Shown: piece by piece, positions 1 through 9,873 of the stretch
How positions within the stretch are numbered: position 1 is the stretch's first letter
How the letters are laid out: each line of letters begins with the position of its first letter
NCBI GenBank assembly: GCA_025769875.1
Contig: JAGFNK010000262.1
Span: 1 to 64,000, forward strand
Direction: 5' to 3'
From: Russula earlei
Lineage: Eukaryota > Basidiomycota > Agaricomycetes > Russulales > Russulaceae
Length of the DNA stretch: 64,000 bases
Notes under the pieces: generated by a model
What the model was told of the DNA's origin: nothing
Database searches by the model: none
What the model saw: only the letters and a program-made list of their open reading frames with translations
Translations under genes and position numbers: made by a program

Positions 1-325
1 TGGAAGCGAAATATGTGCAAGGGGGGCGGTCAAGGAAACCTTCAGGCAAGGGAGGTCGGTCCGCTTGCTGTTGTTCGTTCTGCGCAGGAGGGGGAGTGCC
101 AACAGGGACAAAGTCGCCTGGGATAGGCTGGGGAATGCTGGGAGATGATGGTGGGGCTGTTGGGGAGTACAAGAGGCTGAGGGGCGAGGATGTGTCGACC
201 GGGTCGACGTCTTCAGTGAGGATGCGAAGGGCAGTGCATGGGGTAGGTTGCAGGGGAGAAGGGAGGCGCAAGGAGGTGTTAACCAAAGTGGGGGAGTTAG
301 GAGTGGACACTTGAGCGTTGGCTGG
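1..325 (-). mobile_element. Ty3/gypsy-type gag N-terminal fragment, runs off left edge
   Basis: The minus strand is open from about 325 to the window edge. It encodes a proline/serine-rich stretch (motifs such as TEDVDPVDTSSPLSLLYS and PPLPEGFLDRPLAHISLP) with no in-frame stop. It follows directly after an LTR-like sequence on the same strand, which is the expected place for a gag leader. No in-frame ATG follows the upstream TGA at 326-328, so the start may be non-canonical, spliced or lost. The assignment to Ty3/gypsy rests on position and composition, since no zinc knuckle or enzyme domain lies inside the window. A plus-strand ORF over the same bases is probably its shadow. Confidence 0.45.
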
Positions 326-356
326 TCAATACAGGGATGATGAGAGACTGTCCAGA

Positions 357-919
357 TGTCAAGACACGTACTGCTGATCACTAAGGACTCAGGAGCAGGT
401 GGGCAAAGGTCGGAACAGATGATACGCGGCGAAGGCGGCGTTGAACAGGAGGACAAGCCAAACGACGAGGAGGTACCAGATGGGGACTGGTAAGTGTTGC
501 AAGAGGCAGAGGCGAAGACTGGAGGCCAGTGCAGCGAGGGGCTTTAGACAAGGCGGTCGTTGAAGAGTACCTTGGAGGCGAGGGAAGTCTTTAAACTGAG
601 TGGTCGCAGGGGAGTACCCAGGAGTATGAGAGTATCACAAATGGACAGTCTGATGACTGCCATGTTTCATTGGGGCTTATATACAGTGTACAAGGTCGAT
701 TACAAAGAACTGGGACAATTCTAGACTCTTTGGTACCATCCAATAGGACTACAGAGGCATAAACTTGCTTGTGTCAAGTTTCAGGCTTACTGAGCGCATT
801 ACTGATCATTGTGGAGCGATGACATCATTATGATGTCACTGTGGAGCGCTTAGTGAGCCTATGAGGTCACTGTGGAGTCGCTCAGTCAGCCATGATGTCA
901 TTGGAGCCTTGATGACATC
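357..919 (-). mobile_element. LTR of the left-edge retroelement
   Basis: On the minus strand this begins TGATGTCATCAAGG and ends GTCTTGACA, the TG...CA ends expected of an LTR. A TATA box (TATATAAG) lies at 676-683. Upstream of it, at 815-915, are imperfect repeats built from ATGATGTCA, CTGTGGAG and CGCT-AGTGAGCC, resembling an LTR enhancer block. The last ~45 bp match, in inverse orientation, the segment ending at 5253, and in both the TATA box lies about 300 bp before that end. Boundaries are inferred without a second LTR copy in the window. Confidence 0.5.
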
Positions 920-926
920 AGATGAT

Positions 927-3210
927 TTATGCAATAGTTTCTAAGAGTTTGTGCTGCTGTTTCAGGTCCTTGGTGGCTGGGTGGCCATGTGGTTGCCACG
1001 CGATGATTACCCGATTAGGAAACGGGTGCCTGGTCGTGTTATAGTGCCTTTGCAATAGCGATATCTTGTACCGCAGGAGAGATAGCCCAGAAAACGGAAG
1101 GGAGTTGGCAATGCAAAGTGAGAGAGGTCTCTCTTGAGTGAAATAGGACAATCCACGGCCAGGACCTGGCCTTGGTTCGTAACAGCATTTTGCCTTGCGC
1201 GCAGCCAGGACATACCGGCTGTTCCTGAGGGATTTTCAGGTCTTCAGGGAGACCCTTGGTATGTGTCTTTGCACGTGTTATGACATCCTTAGATGGGTGG
1301 CCAAGGCGTCAGTGAATGACATCATAATCTACCGTGTAGATAAGAGAATGCGCTTGCACACTTTCAATTGAGGCGTCTAACCAATACATGGTTTGACCCA
1401 GGAATAAGGGGTAAGAGGACAGGATTATACGTCCATCCTCTTGTAGGGAAATATGATTTCTATTCCCTAATGCATGCATCCCTTGTTGTAAAAACTCCCC
1501 CATAGATAATATCCGAGTGTTAATTTTTGGAATATAGAGAACAGGAGAAATGCACGTGACAACCATTTTAGAGTTGACAGTGTGCCAAAGCAACACAGCG
1601 CCTTTGCCTTCCACATATATAGTGTTATCGGCAGTTTTAACAGGGGATCTTTCGTGCGGCAAAGCCGGCATATACTCTATAAAGTCTTTTATTTCGAAGG
1701 TGAAGTGTGCGGACGCGCCAGAGTCTAGGAGCCATAAGGATCCCATTTTACTCAAGTTGTGCTTTCCTCTACATCTCAAACAATTTTTGTTACATTCACT
1801 TTGAAGGGAAGTAGTCCCTTCGCTAATTTGTACATTGTATGATACAAACAAACATTTATTAGACATATCTAGCCCGCTTTGGAGCTGGGGAGATGCTAAG
1901 AGGTTCTTTAGCAAGTGAAAGGAGAGAGGGAGGCGCACGCACGCTTCGTTATCTTCGGGGTCGCTGCCCCAATCAAGCGCTTCATCCGACAGAGTCGGAG
2001 CACGCTCAGGGGTGGCAGCACCTTCTTGGATACCATCATAAATGTCGAATAAATCCGACGTGTTTGTTTGCGCGAAGTCGCCATCGTCCTGGTCCATAGG
2101 CTCAGGGACGGGCGATGGGAGTTTGACTGCACTTGTCGAGGCAGCGGATTGAGTCGAGATCCACTGCTCGAGGGTCTTGACTGTCTGTATAGTGGGAGTT
2201 ACCCCAAGATCATCAGCAAGATCAAGTGCTTTGTTTAAGGCCTTGTAAGGGCCGTGAGTGCGTTTGCAAGGGTCAGTCGCAGTTGGGACGGTACGTTGTT
2301 GGATCCCCGAAGGACCCAGATGGGCAATAGTGGTAATGGTCGGGAGTGGTAGTGCGGCAACGTCCGCAATGTGGGAGTGTCCGGGACCATGGCTGTTATC
2401 AGCCTTCTCCTTGCCTTTCCCTTTTCCTTTGCCGCCGCGCTTGCCACGTTGGCGCTTGTCCTTATCTTCATCGCGCTTGGGTTTATTGCCCTGCTGCTGA
2501 TTGGAGAAGGAGGGGTCACCGTGCTTGTGCTTGACAGCTGAGAGCTTCTGCGCGCTGTGCTTTTTGTTTGTTCCATGATTCACCTCAGTTTGGTATTGAG
2601 AGACAATAGCCTCTCATACATCCTTTGGACTAAGATCGGCTAGATCATAGTTCTGAGTGACGATGTGGACAAGCATTTCCCATTTCGGGGGAATGGCTGC
2701 AAGCATGATGAGCGCCTGTAAGGCGTCAGGAATAATAAGGGAGGATGCGGTGAGGTGCTGGAACGCAGCGTGTATCCGATCCATTTGTGGGCCAGGATGC
2801 TGGCTCGGGTTAATGCAGATGGAGATGGCTTCTTTGAAGTCCTTATAGATACTAGTGGTAGTCGCCGTACCATAGAGGGTATCAAGGCAATTCCAGATTG
2901 TCTCAGCGTTATCCAAAGACATAAGATCTTGTTGGATCGTGATGCTCAATCTAAGGACCATATGACCGACTGCCATATCATTTCCTTTGTTCCATTCTTT
3001 CACAGCTGCCAGAGCGACAGCCTGGGCAGCAATCTTCTCGGGAAGAGGCGCCTGAGGAAGGCCAGGGATGGTAGGCAGTTCAAAAGTGCCATTGCAATAA
3101 CCCCACAGTCCAACGGACATGAGGTAGGCTTTCATAGCCTTTGACCAAATACCATAGTTTGCACCATCGAGGATGGGGACAACAGGGGCAGAGGGTTGAG
3201 ACGACGACAT
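927..3210 (-). pseudogene. Ty1/copia gag-protease-integrase remnant with in-frame stops
   Basis: The reading frame on the minus strand starts at 3210 (MSSSQPSAPVVPILDGANY). It shows a copia-type gag (UBN2/DUF4219-like: GANYGIWSKAMKAYL, then ETIWNCLDTLYG). After a TGA at 2614-2616 the same frame continues from 2583 through a lysine/glycine-rich basic stretch, a damaged CCHC-like segment (CLRCRGKH) and an aspartic protease motif LLDSGASAHF. A second in-frame TGA at 1309-1311 interrupts the pre-integrase signature (H-stop-RLGHPSKDV, then CPGCAQGK). Further downstream the integrase core is frameshifted and stops near 927, where an unrelated LTR begins. The element cannot make a full polyprotein. 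Both stops replace what were probably CGA arginine codons. The family assignment is firm; the subfamily is unknown. Confidence 0.85.
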
Positions 3211-3378
3211 TGTAGCTGTTAGAAGAGGGCTTAGAGGTCGTCAGTAAGAGTATTTGTATTAAACAAGCCGACATAATCTCCCCATAGGGTAGACTAGCTC
3301 GCCGCAGCATGCAGGCTTCAGGGATGCTTCGCCATCATTGCAGCTGATGAAGGCGCATGGCTTGCAGGGCCCATAACC

Positions 3379-3790
3379 TGTTGCGCAGCATAGAGCGCAG
3401 CTAACAGGCCAAGCAACCCACCTTAGAGGTTGTGCTAATGCTCAAGTGATATTGGGGTGTAGAGCGATGTGTATACTCGTCTACATGTATGGTATTTATA
3501 CCTCTATGACCCAGGGCTGTTCCTAAGTCCAAAAGAGGTGACTACAGGTGTCCACTATATCGCGCATTCAGTGACGCATGATGTGGAAACGTTCTAGATG
3601 CAGCATAAGGCTGCATCTTGTGATAGATAGCATAGTATGCGTAACCCTATTGCCATAAGCGCATATACTAAAGTTCTGTCTAACACGTAACATCTATGAG
3701 CGGATCTTGAACCTTGTATGAAGGTCTTCGCCTTCTTTGATCCGTTTGGGTTCCAGTTCAACAAGGGTGACACCATAGAGACACCATAGA
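3379..3790 (-). mobile_element. Probable 5' LTR/leader of the copia remnant
   Basis: Upstream of the gag start, the minus strand carries a TATA box (TATAAATACC, complement near 3490-3500) and then a segment ending GCGCAACA at 3379. That end is followed directly by GGTTATGGGCCC. The same arrangement (CCAACA then GATTATGAGACC) occurs after the left LTR of the intact copia element at 59490, so this is probably an LTR end followed by the primer-binding site. The outer LTR boundary is a guess. An 11-12 bp duplication (GACACCATAGAG) lies at about 3768-3790. Confidence 0.4.
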
Positions 3791-3912
3791 GGCTGGGTTT
3801 CCTCTCATAAGGAAGGGTCCTTCAAAGACTCTCTCTGGAGAATGGTTCATGACACCCACCACTTGATTTTAGGATCGTTGGTGCATGGGACCACCAATCT
3901 GAAGGAGGGGTA

Positions 3913-5253
3913 ATGTTACTGAGTGGTTTGGGGTCTGGAAGATGCCAGAACACCTGAACTATGGACTGCACCATTTTCATCATGCATGCGTCAAATCTTG
4001 ATCATTTATGTCCATTGATATCACATTCAGAATGCATTGATTGTATCTTTCTGAAGATGTACTGAAGAAGCAATGAGTAGCATTGCTTCTGTCCCAGATG
4101 TTCCTGTACCACCATGTACATCGCTTCCTTGATTAGGAAAGTACTTATGACACTGAGATTGTTACTGAGGAAGCACTTAATGCTTCCAGCACTGAGATCG
4201 TTTGCATAGAAGCAACCTTGCTTCTATGAGCCGCCTTCTGTTATGGCGTCGCAGCCGTAGGAGCATTAGCTCAAGATTCAATGGGGGCCAAGTCCCTGTG
4301 ACTTGGTTCAAGGGGTTCAGTGGGGCCGGCTCAAGGAGACCGGATCAAAGGTTTAGCGTCTCAAGGCTGAGTCAGACAATGACTCGGTCTGCAGACAGAG
4401 TCGATCTTCTGGTTTCACAGAAGAGGAGGACGATGAGAGAAAGGCAGAGGAGGAAAAGGAACACAAGGGTTCCTTGGGGTGTGCTTAGGTCAAGCAAAGT
4501 GTAGGCCAGCACAAGCAGGTTGTAATTGAGAGAGTATACAGGGCAAAGGATGCAACAGGAAATGGGACAAAGCTAAGCTTGGGGCATTCCCCAGCTTTTA
4601 CAGGTGCTTAAATACTGTATGTAGCGAGGCTGTACAGTACCATAAGCAGAACAATAGATTAAAGGTAGACCAATAGCAAAAGTAACTCGACAATAGGTGA
4701 AACACAATAGGTGAAACACAATAGGTGAAACACAATAGGTGAAACACAATAGGTGAAACACAACAAGTGAAACACAATAGGTGAAACAATAGGGGATCAC
4801 CATCAAGGGATGAAACAGTAACCACGGGGACAACGATAACAAAGAAGAACAATAATGAGAGGGATTATGGACAAACCGACAAGGGGGTAAATTACAACAC
4901 CTTCTGCTTCTATAGCACTGACCAGTACTACAGTAGCATGAACCTTATCCCTGTAGGGCTATATAAAGCCCCCAGTCTGTAGCAGTTGAGCCTTAAGCTC
5001 AACTTAGTTTGCCAATCCCAAACAGTTGACTCCTACCCCATCTGCAGAGCCCCTCTTATCTTGTTGCCATACTCCAGAAGGATCTAACACTCCTTCCCCT
5101 CCATGAGTATTGCTTGCTTGACTCAAGCATATCTGCATTAGTAAGACGCATTCATAGACGCGACCATTGATCTTATTTAAGGCACTTTGGAGCCTTAACA
5201 CCCTTGCCCACCTGCTCCTGAGTCCTTAGTGATCAGCTGTACATGTCTTGACA
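3913..5253 (+). mobile_element. LTR-like region of a Ty3-type element
   Basis: A purine-rich tract (GAAGGAGGGGTAA) directly precedes TGTTACTGAG at about 3913, as a polypurine tract precedes a 3' LTR. The region holds a TATA-like GCTATATAAAGCCCC at about 4953-4968. It ends with a stretch (CCTGCTCCTGAGTCCTTAGTGATCAG and on to GTCTTGACA at 5253) that is an inverted match to the end of the LTR at 357-407. I see no coding domain inside. The proposed start and the single-LTR interpretation are tentative; this could be two overlapping fragments. Confidence 0.4.
4690..4793. repeat. 14-bp minisatellite
   Basis: About seven head-to-tail copies of a 14-bp unit, ACAATAGGTGAAAC, with one variant copy (AACAAGTGAAACAC). 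There are no spacers, so this is a simple tandem array and not CRISPR. It sits inside the LTR-like region, about 170-260 bp upstream of its TATA box, where variable copy number could alter LTR promoter spacing (inference). Confidence 0.9.
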
Positions 5254-5499
5254 ACTGCTGCTGTTCCTTACAACACAAAATATCTTATTGTATCATTTTA
5301 ATTTATTTGTCTAATAGCTAATAAATAAGTCATTGAATATGTAATTGAGAAACTGATTTGGTGTCATTTAAATGCATGATTGATGCACCAATTCTCTTGC
5401 CAACACAATTGCCTTTTATGGTGACTCAACCCACTGTGAAAAGAACACAACTGAGGAGAGGGCAACAAATCAATCAATTGATTTAAATTAATTTGTAAT

Positions 5500-5597
5500 C
5501 TGAGCTGAATTGATTCAGTGGTCAATATATTTCACCTTTATTGACCACTGAATTGAGTTTTAGTGAACTGGACTTATCCATTCCTGCCTGTCATGTT
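5500..5597. repeat. Diverged end of the hairpin (foldback) element family
   Basis: The stretch TTTATTGACCACTGAATTGAG followed by GGACTTATCCATTCCTGCCTGTCATG resembles the right end of the hairpin element at 8733-8916, which reads TTTATTGTCCACTGAGTTGA...GACTTATCCCTTCCTGCTCGTCATG. A shorter internal hairpin (TTCAGTGGTCAAT...ATTGACCACTGAA) is also present. It is read here as an older, mostly deleted copy. Confidence 0.5.
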
Positions 5598-5883
5598 GAG
5601 ATACTGGTAGGGGATAGTAGTGTTCATGCCCACTCAAAAGACACTGAGTTAGTTGTCATATCTAGTCTACGGTTCATGCACATGTGTGCTACAGCACATG
5701 CCTTGCACAAGCCCTGGCTCAAGCCCTACTTGGGCTCGGCACGCCTCAGACAACTCATAGCCTGGCTTCAATTTTCCCTGAGCCTGAGCCCCATCACTGA
5801 TCAGATCATGAGTAGTTGATGTGCCCTGGCCATGCCAGCTTGGAATCCGTTCCAATCGGAGCATAGCCAAGCAGATCATTACA

Positions 5884-5893
5884 CAGTATAAAA
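5884..5893 (+). promoter_or_regulatory. TATA box of the small secreted-protein gene
   Basis: CAGTATAAAACC lies about 155 bp upstream of the ATG at 6043, a plausible distance for a fungal core promoter with a 5' leader of about 120 nt. This is a sequence match only. Confidence 0.4.
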
Positions 5894-6042
5894 CCAATGC
5901 ATGCAATTACCATTCTCTCCAGCTGTGCTCCCAAACTCGTTGGTACCGGTTACTGACAACTTTCGAAACTTTCTACGCCACTGCCTTGTTCAATCATCGA
6001 CAACTTCCATTCAACAATTTATATTCCCATTCATACATAGCA

Positions 6043-6443
6043 ATGCGACCCTTCACACATGTTATGGCCATATTTTGCCTTGCCGTTGGCATCGCTCCAT
6101 TATTTGCGCATGCTTCATCTACATCTACATCAGGCCAGTTGCGGTTGTTGTACGCCAACCTCCTTAGTCATCTTTCTCACCTGAAATGAAATTGACGTTA
6201 CCTCGCAGCGCTCGGCCAGAAGACTACGGGAAGCTGGCCCAGCACTTTGAAGACCTCTCTTTCAAACTCGCTGACCTCGAAAGGGATGGTCTCAAATCCG
6301 GCAGCAGGGATCACCATGCAGCTGTAGACGAATATTTGGCTGCCGCCAATCCCCTGATGCAGCCACAGGTGGCTCTCAACCAACAACATAGCGCCCCTGA
6401 GGGTCATCGCCATCAAGAGGACCGGCATATCAAAAATCCTTAA
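6043..6443 (+). CDS. Small secreted protein, uncharacterised (two exons)
   Basis: Two exons, 6043-6149 and 6209-6443, joined across a 59-nt GTACGC...CGCAG intron, give 113 residues. Residues 1-22 (MRPFTHVMAIFCLAVGIAPL) look like a signal peptide with likely cleavage after AHA. The mature part starts with a Ser/Thr-rich linker, then has a charged helical segment (EDYGKLAQHFEDLSFKLADL), and ends in a His/Gln-rich tail with no cysteine. I recognise no family. The start is chosen because it opens the signal peptide, and the splice restores a single frame. It lies among transposon fragments, a common setting for lineage-specific secreted proteins. A secretory role is inferred from the leader alone; expression is unproven. 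Confidence 0.6.
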
Positions 6444-6676
6444 GATCCTCTATCGTCTTCTCTCGTATACTACATGGTATAGACACAGTCCTATACAACT
6501 GTGGTATCATCTTAGGTAGTAGTTGAGATGCAGGGAATTAAAAATCAACGTAGAAGAAGGCGCGTGGATGGATGGGGAAATGTGACAGAGAGCACATAAC
6601 TGAGTCGGTTGTGGTGTGCGGGCAACAGGCAAGGCAATGGAGCGCCCTGTATTCACACTTGGCGCGGAGTCCGGTA

Positions 6677-7216
6677 GTATGGCAACAGGGACCGGCCAGC
6701 TTGTTATGCTGGCCTGTCCCTGTTTCTGACGCGAAGACAGCACACATTTGTAAGCGTCTGAGTGAGAAAAGTGATCAAGGACCCCAGAGACACTATTTTT
6801 TTTCACTGTTGTACCAATTCTTGAAGCGGAAATCACATCATGGTTATATCAACACTCAGGTGTGAAACCCATGTCAAAGAGAACCCAGCACAATGCATGA
6901 ACAGAAACAACAAATGTACTGAGACCAACATGACCATTTTATTAAAATTTTAAAATAAATGTACTCTTGCAGAGGACTGGAACGAGGACGCGAGGCGAGT
7001 GACAAGGCAGCGATCAGGGATCGTGTGCGAGGAAAAGCCATGAGATGTTTGGGCTGCGAGCTCTCGCATACGGCTGTGGAAGTAGGTGGCGATCAAGGAG
7101 TGGCAAGGTGGCAAGGTAGGACGAACAATGAACAAGAAAGAGGAAACATACTATGAAAGAAAGCGGACAACGGAACACAATGACACCTGCATGCACAGTG
7201 ATTCCGTGGCCAGCTG
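6677..7216 (+). repeat. 540-bp inverted arm, left
   Basis: This stretch matches the reverse complement of 9874-10415 over its whole length with scattered substitutions and few indels. The outer end carries a 15-bp hairpin (CAGGGACCGGCCAGC / GCTGGCCTGTCCCTG around TTGTTAT). It has no open frame of note. Together the arms bracket about 2.7 kb containing the hairpin element and the Rab18-like pseudogene. They could be long TIRs of one element or two inverted copies of one repeat. Confidence 0.85.
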
Positions 7217-7830
7217 GATGACACACCTTACAGTACATCAAGGTCTGGGCAACAGAGGTGCTTTGGGTCATCACTCAGCGGATGATTGCGAAGCACAGCT
7301 TCACTGAGTTGCTTTTCCCACCCGCTCCCCTCGAAAGATGGCACAATCTCCTTTGGTGACTTTTGTCGCGAGCCTGAATCTCTGTCAGGCATGCGAGCAC
7401 TACTTGTGCTGAATTCCTTGATTGTGCAGCTTGTGCTCAACGCCACGAAACTTCAGCCATGTTGTCCAGGTTTCTTCGAAGCCCACAGTGCAACCATCAA
7501 ATCCTGACAGCATCCTGACAGGCAGCAAGAATTTCTGTGAGTTGTGGTTAGGCTTTGCGGAGAAGGGCCTGGGAATGGATGCTGAAGTCGTGAACTGTAC
7601 CCGGTGAGGAGGTATCCAACATGAACATGAGTTGCCTGCCAGCCTGGACCATCCATACATGACGCCCGAGTTGAGTTTTACGTTTTCTTTTTTCACAGGG
7701 TTTCAATGTCCCAGACATATGCCAGCTGGAGAAGGTCGAGCCATACCCAGAACCTGAGCCAGGCAAGCCTGACGAGGATGAACCGGAGGATGACATGCTT
7801 CAGGCTTTCGCCTACATAATTTAGAAAGCA
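7217..7830 (+). other. Gene-like debris of unknown origin
   Basis: A terminal-exon-like frame follows a TTTTTTCACAG acceptor near 7699: it reads FNVPDICQLEKVEPYPEPEP then an acidic run ending at a TAG at about 7824. Upstream, 7217-7610 can be read as TLQYIKVWATEVLWVITQRM but with stops and frame changes. I do not recognise the source; a transposase C-terminus is possible but unsupported. Confidence 0.2.
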
Positions 7831-8526
7831 ATCTTTACAGACCTCACCCTCTTTTCGGGCCCACTCGTTGGAGTACAGATGGAGGAAGAGTGGGAGTTTT
7901 CATCCTCCATAGTTATGTTCCTGTTTCTTGGGAATCATAATTGCTGTAATCAAGTGAACGAAGCAAAGGCAGATAATGCTTGATGCCGACAATACCAAGC
8001 CATGCCTGCATGCAATATGGAGGGATCGACTGTACAGACGCACAAATAGATGTAGTATGTACTGGTATACCTGTCCTTGGATTTTGTATTCCAATAAGGG
8101 AAACATGGCTCTCAGGCTCTCAGGCTCTCTCTCTCAGTTCGGTTTGGAGCGGCTAGCCACTTTTAGTGGACGTGCAGCCGCTTAGTGCAGCGGCCACTAT
8201 ACCATACCCGCCGGAACGCAAGCCGCACGACGGAGAGCATGACCAAGCCCCCTTGAATCCCACGGTGGCCGTGAGTCCCACCTCTACCTACCACCACGGC
8301 CCTCTACAACGGCATCTCCAAACGTGCCGACTCACCAGTCCAATACACAACACATGCCACCACTTCGTCTCCCAACACCCAATGTAAATACCCCACGCTC
8401 ATCTCGACATGTGTGCAAGTGTATGGCAACCACAAACTCTACAAGCCCCACGAAATCGCCACCAACCCATGTCTGACTGACCGATGACAGCTGGCCACTC
8501 GCATGGCACACGACTACACACAACGG
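7831..8526. other. Non-coding stretch
   Basis: No gene is supportable. It contains a short CT-rich repeat (CTCTCAGG x3 at about 8109-8135). A segment at 8168-8195 (GGACGTGCAGCCGCTTAGTGC) resembles the first bases of the copia LTR at 59245. Confidence 0.4.
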
Positions 8527-8916
8527 GCAGGACGGGATAAGTTGACTCTGCTTATAGTCAACTCAGTGGACAATAAAAGTAAAATATTTCAAGTGCTGAG
8601 TAGGCTCTGTTGCGGCCACAAATTATATTATATAAGTAATGACCTTAGTTGAGCACGAAAAATGTGACAAAAAAGGTTAAATATAGAAAGTCTACTCATT
8701 CCGGCACAACTTTTAGCCAGGTTAGGGTAAATGTTGTGCCGGAATGAGTAGACTCTCCATATTTAACCTTATTTGTCACATTTTTCGTGCTCAACTAAGG
8801 TCATTACTTATGTAATATAATTTGTGGCCGCAACAGAGCCTACTCAGCACTTGAAATATTTTACTTTTATTGTCCACTGAGTTGACTATAAGCAGACTTG
8901 ACTTATCCCTTCCTGC
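8527..8916. mobile_element. 390-bp foldback (hairpin) element, MITE-like
   Basis: Positions 8527-8710 and 8733-8916 are reverse complements in ungapped register (every paired position sums to 17443) with only scattered mismatches. They give about 184-bp arms around a 22-bp loop. The terminal sequence is GCAGGA(A/C)GGGATAAGT. The element is AT-rich with no ORF, as expected for a non-autonomous foldback MITE. It ends six bases before the ATG of the Rab18-like pseudogene. I could not find a clear target-site duplication. A diverged relative end lies at 5541-5594. Confidence 0.9.
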
Positions 8917-8921
8917 TCGTC

Positions 8922-9850
8922 ATGACACGACACGAAAATGCACGTGATCGCATGATGCCACAAGCACGCTCACACTCGCAGGCACAGTCGCAAGAGCTCA
9001 TCAATGTCATGCTGCTCCTCATCAGAAACTCGTCCATGGGGAAGAGCAGCCTAAAGCTCCGTTTCTCCGATAAGCAGTGGCTGCCTGAGGACAAGGCCAG
9101 CGTGACGATTGGCATCGACTTTCGGGTGAGGTGGCACATGCCTTTTCCCGCCTTCTCTCCCCACCCTCCCCCCCCCCCCTTCTGTCAGTCCCATTCTCTT
9201 TTGCTTACTCGACAATGACGTCATTTTCGCTGTTGTTGCTGTTTTGCTCCCATGGGTCGATGTGGCACTCCGCTTGCGATTAGGCGCATAAAATGGAGGT
9301 CCATGGGTGAAGGGTCAAGAGGAGTATATGGGTGCATGCATGCCTGTGTGTAAGAAAAGAGAGAGACGCTGAATGTCATGGGACGTGCTGCAGGATACTG
9401 CGGGCCAAGAACGCTTCTGCACTATCACGTTGTTGTACTACCGTGCTGCGCAAGGCGTCATCCTCGGTACGGATCCTCCTCTGTGTTCTCGTCTCATCTC
9501 CTCTCGTGTGCGCGCTCACATCATATTATATACATCAGTGTACAACGTGTCGAGTCACGAGGTGTTTGAGGCGCTCCCACTCTGGCCAGAGGAGATCGAG
9601 AACTACGTCCCACCGGAAGTCATCAAGGTCGTCGTCAGTAACAAGCTGGACTAGGTAAATACAATTGAACAACAAAACATCTCCATCCAATCCCAACGTC
9701 ACTACCCCAAACATCCTTCTCTGCCAACAAGAATACTCCAGACAGGTGCCCACAGCAGGAGGCATGGGGTTCGTGGCATGCTCGGGATGCCTCTTCATCG
9801 AGGCATCCGCCAAGACAGGCCATGGGCATGATGGAGGCATTCAGCGAGGT
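8922..9850 (+). pseudogene. Rab18-like small GTPase pseudogene with retained introns
   Basis: Exons can be traced in family order: 8922-9125 (P-loop region LLLIRNSSMGKSS, then FSDKQWLPEDKASVTIGIDF), 9284-9331 (HKMEVHG-stop-RVKRSIW), 9394-9466 (DTAGQERF...YYRAAQGVIL), 9539-9651 (VYNVSSHEVFEALPLW to SNKLD), and from about 9730 (EYSRQVPTAGG, CLFIEASAKT). Intron borders are mostly GT-AG and join codons correctly. Rab GTPases switch between GDP and GTP to direct vesicle or lipid-droplet traffic. Lesions: the conserved first P-loop glycine is Arg, a TGA at 9308-9310, a TAG at 9652-9654 after NKLD, a damaged next acceptor, and a frameshift near 9825. Because introns remain, it arose by DNA duplication, not retroposition. 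The closest match by motif is Rab18; the confidence covers this as a dead Rab. Confidence 0.88.
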
Positions 9851-9873
9851 CAGTCGCAGTGCATCATTGACAC

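Noticed and set aside
4690..4793. Possible CRISPR-like array
   Set aside because: The 14-bp units are head to tail with no spacers, and the genome is eukaryotic.
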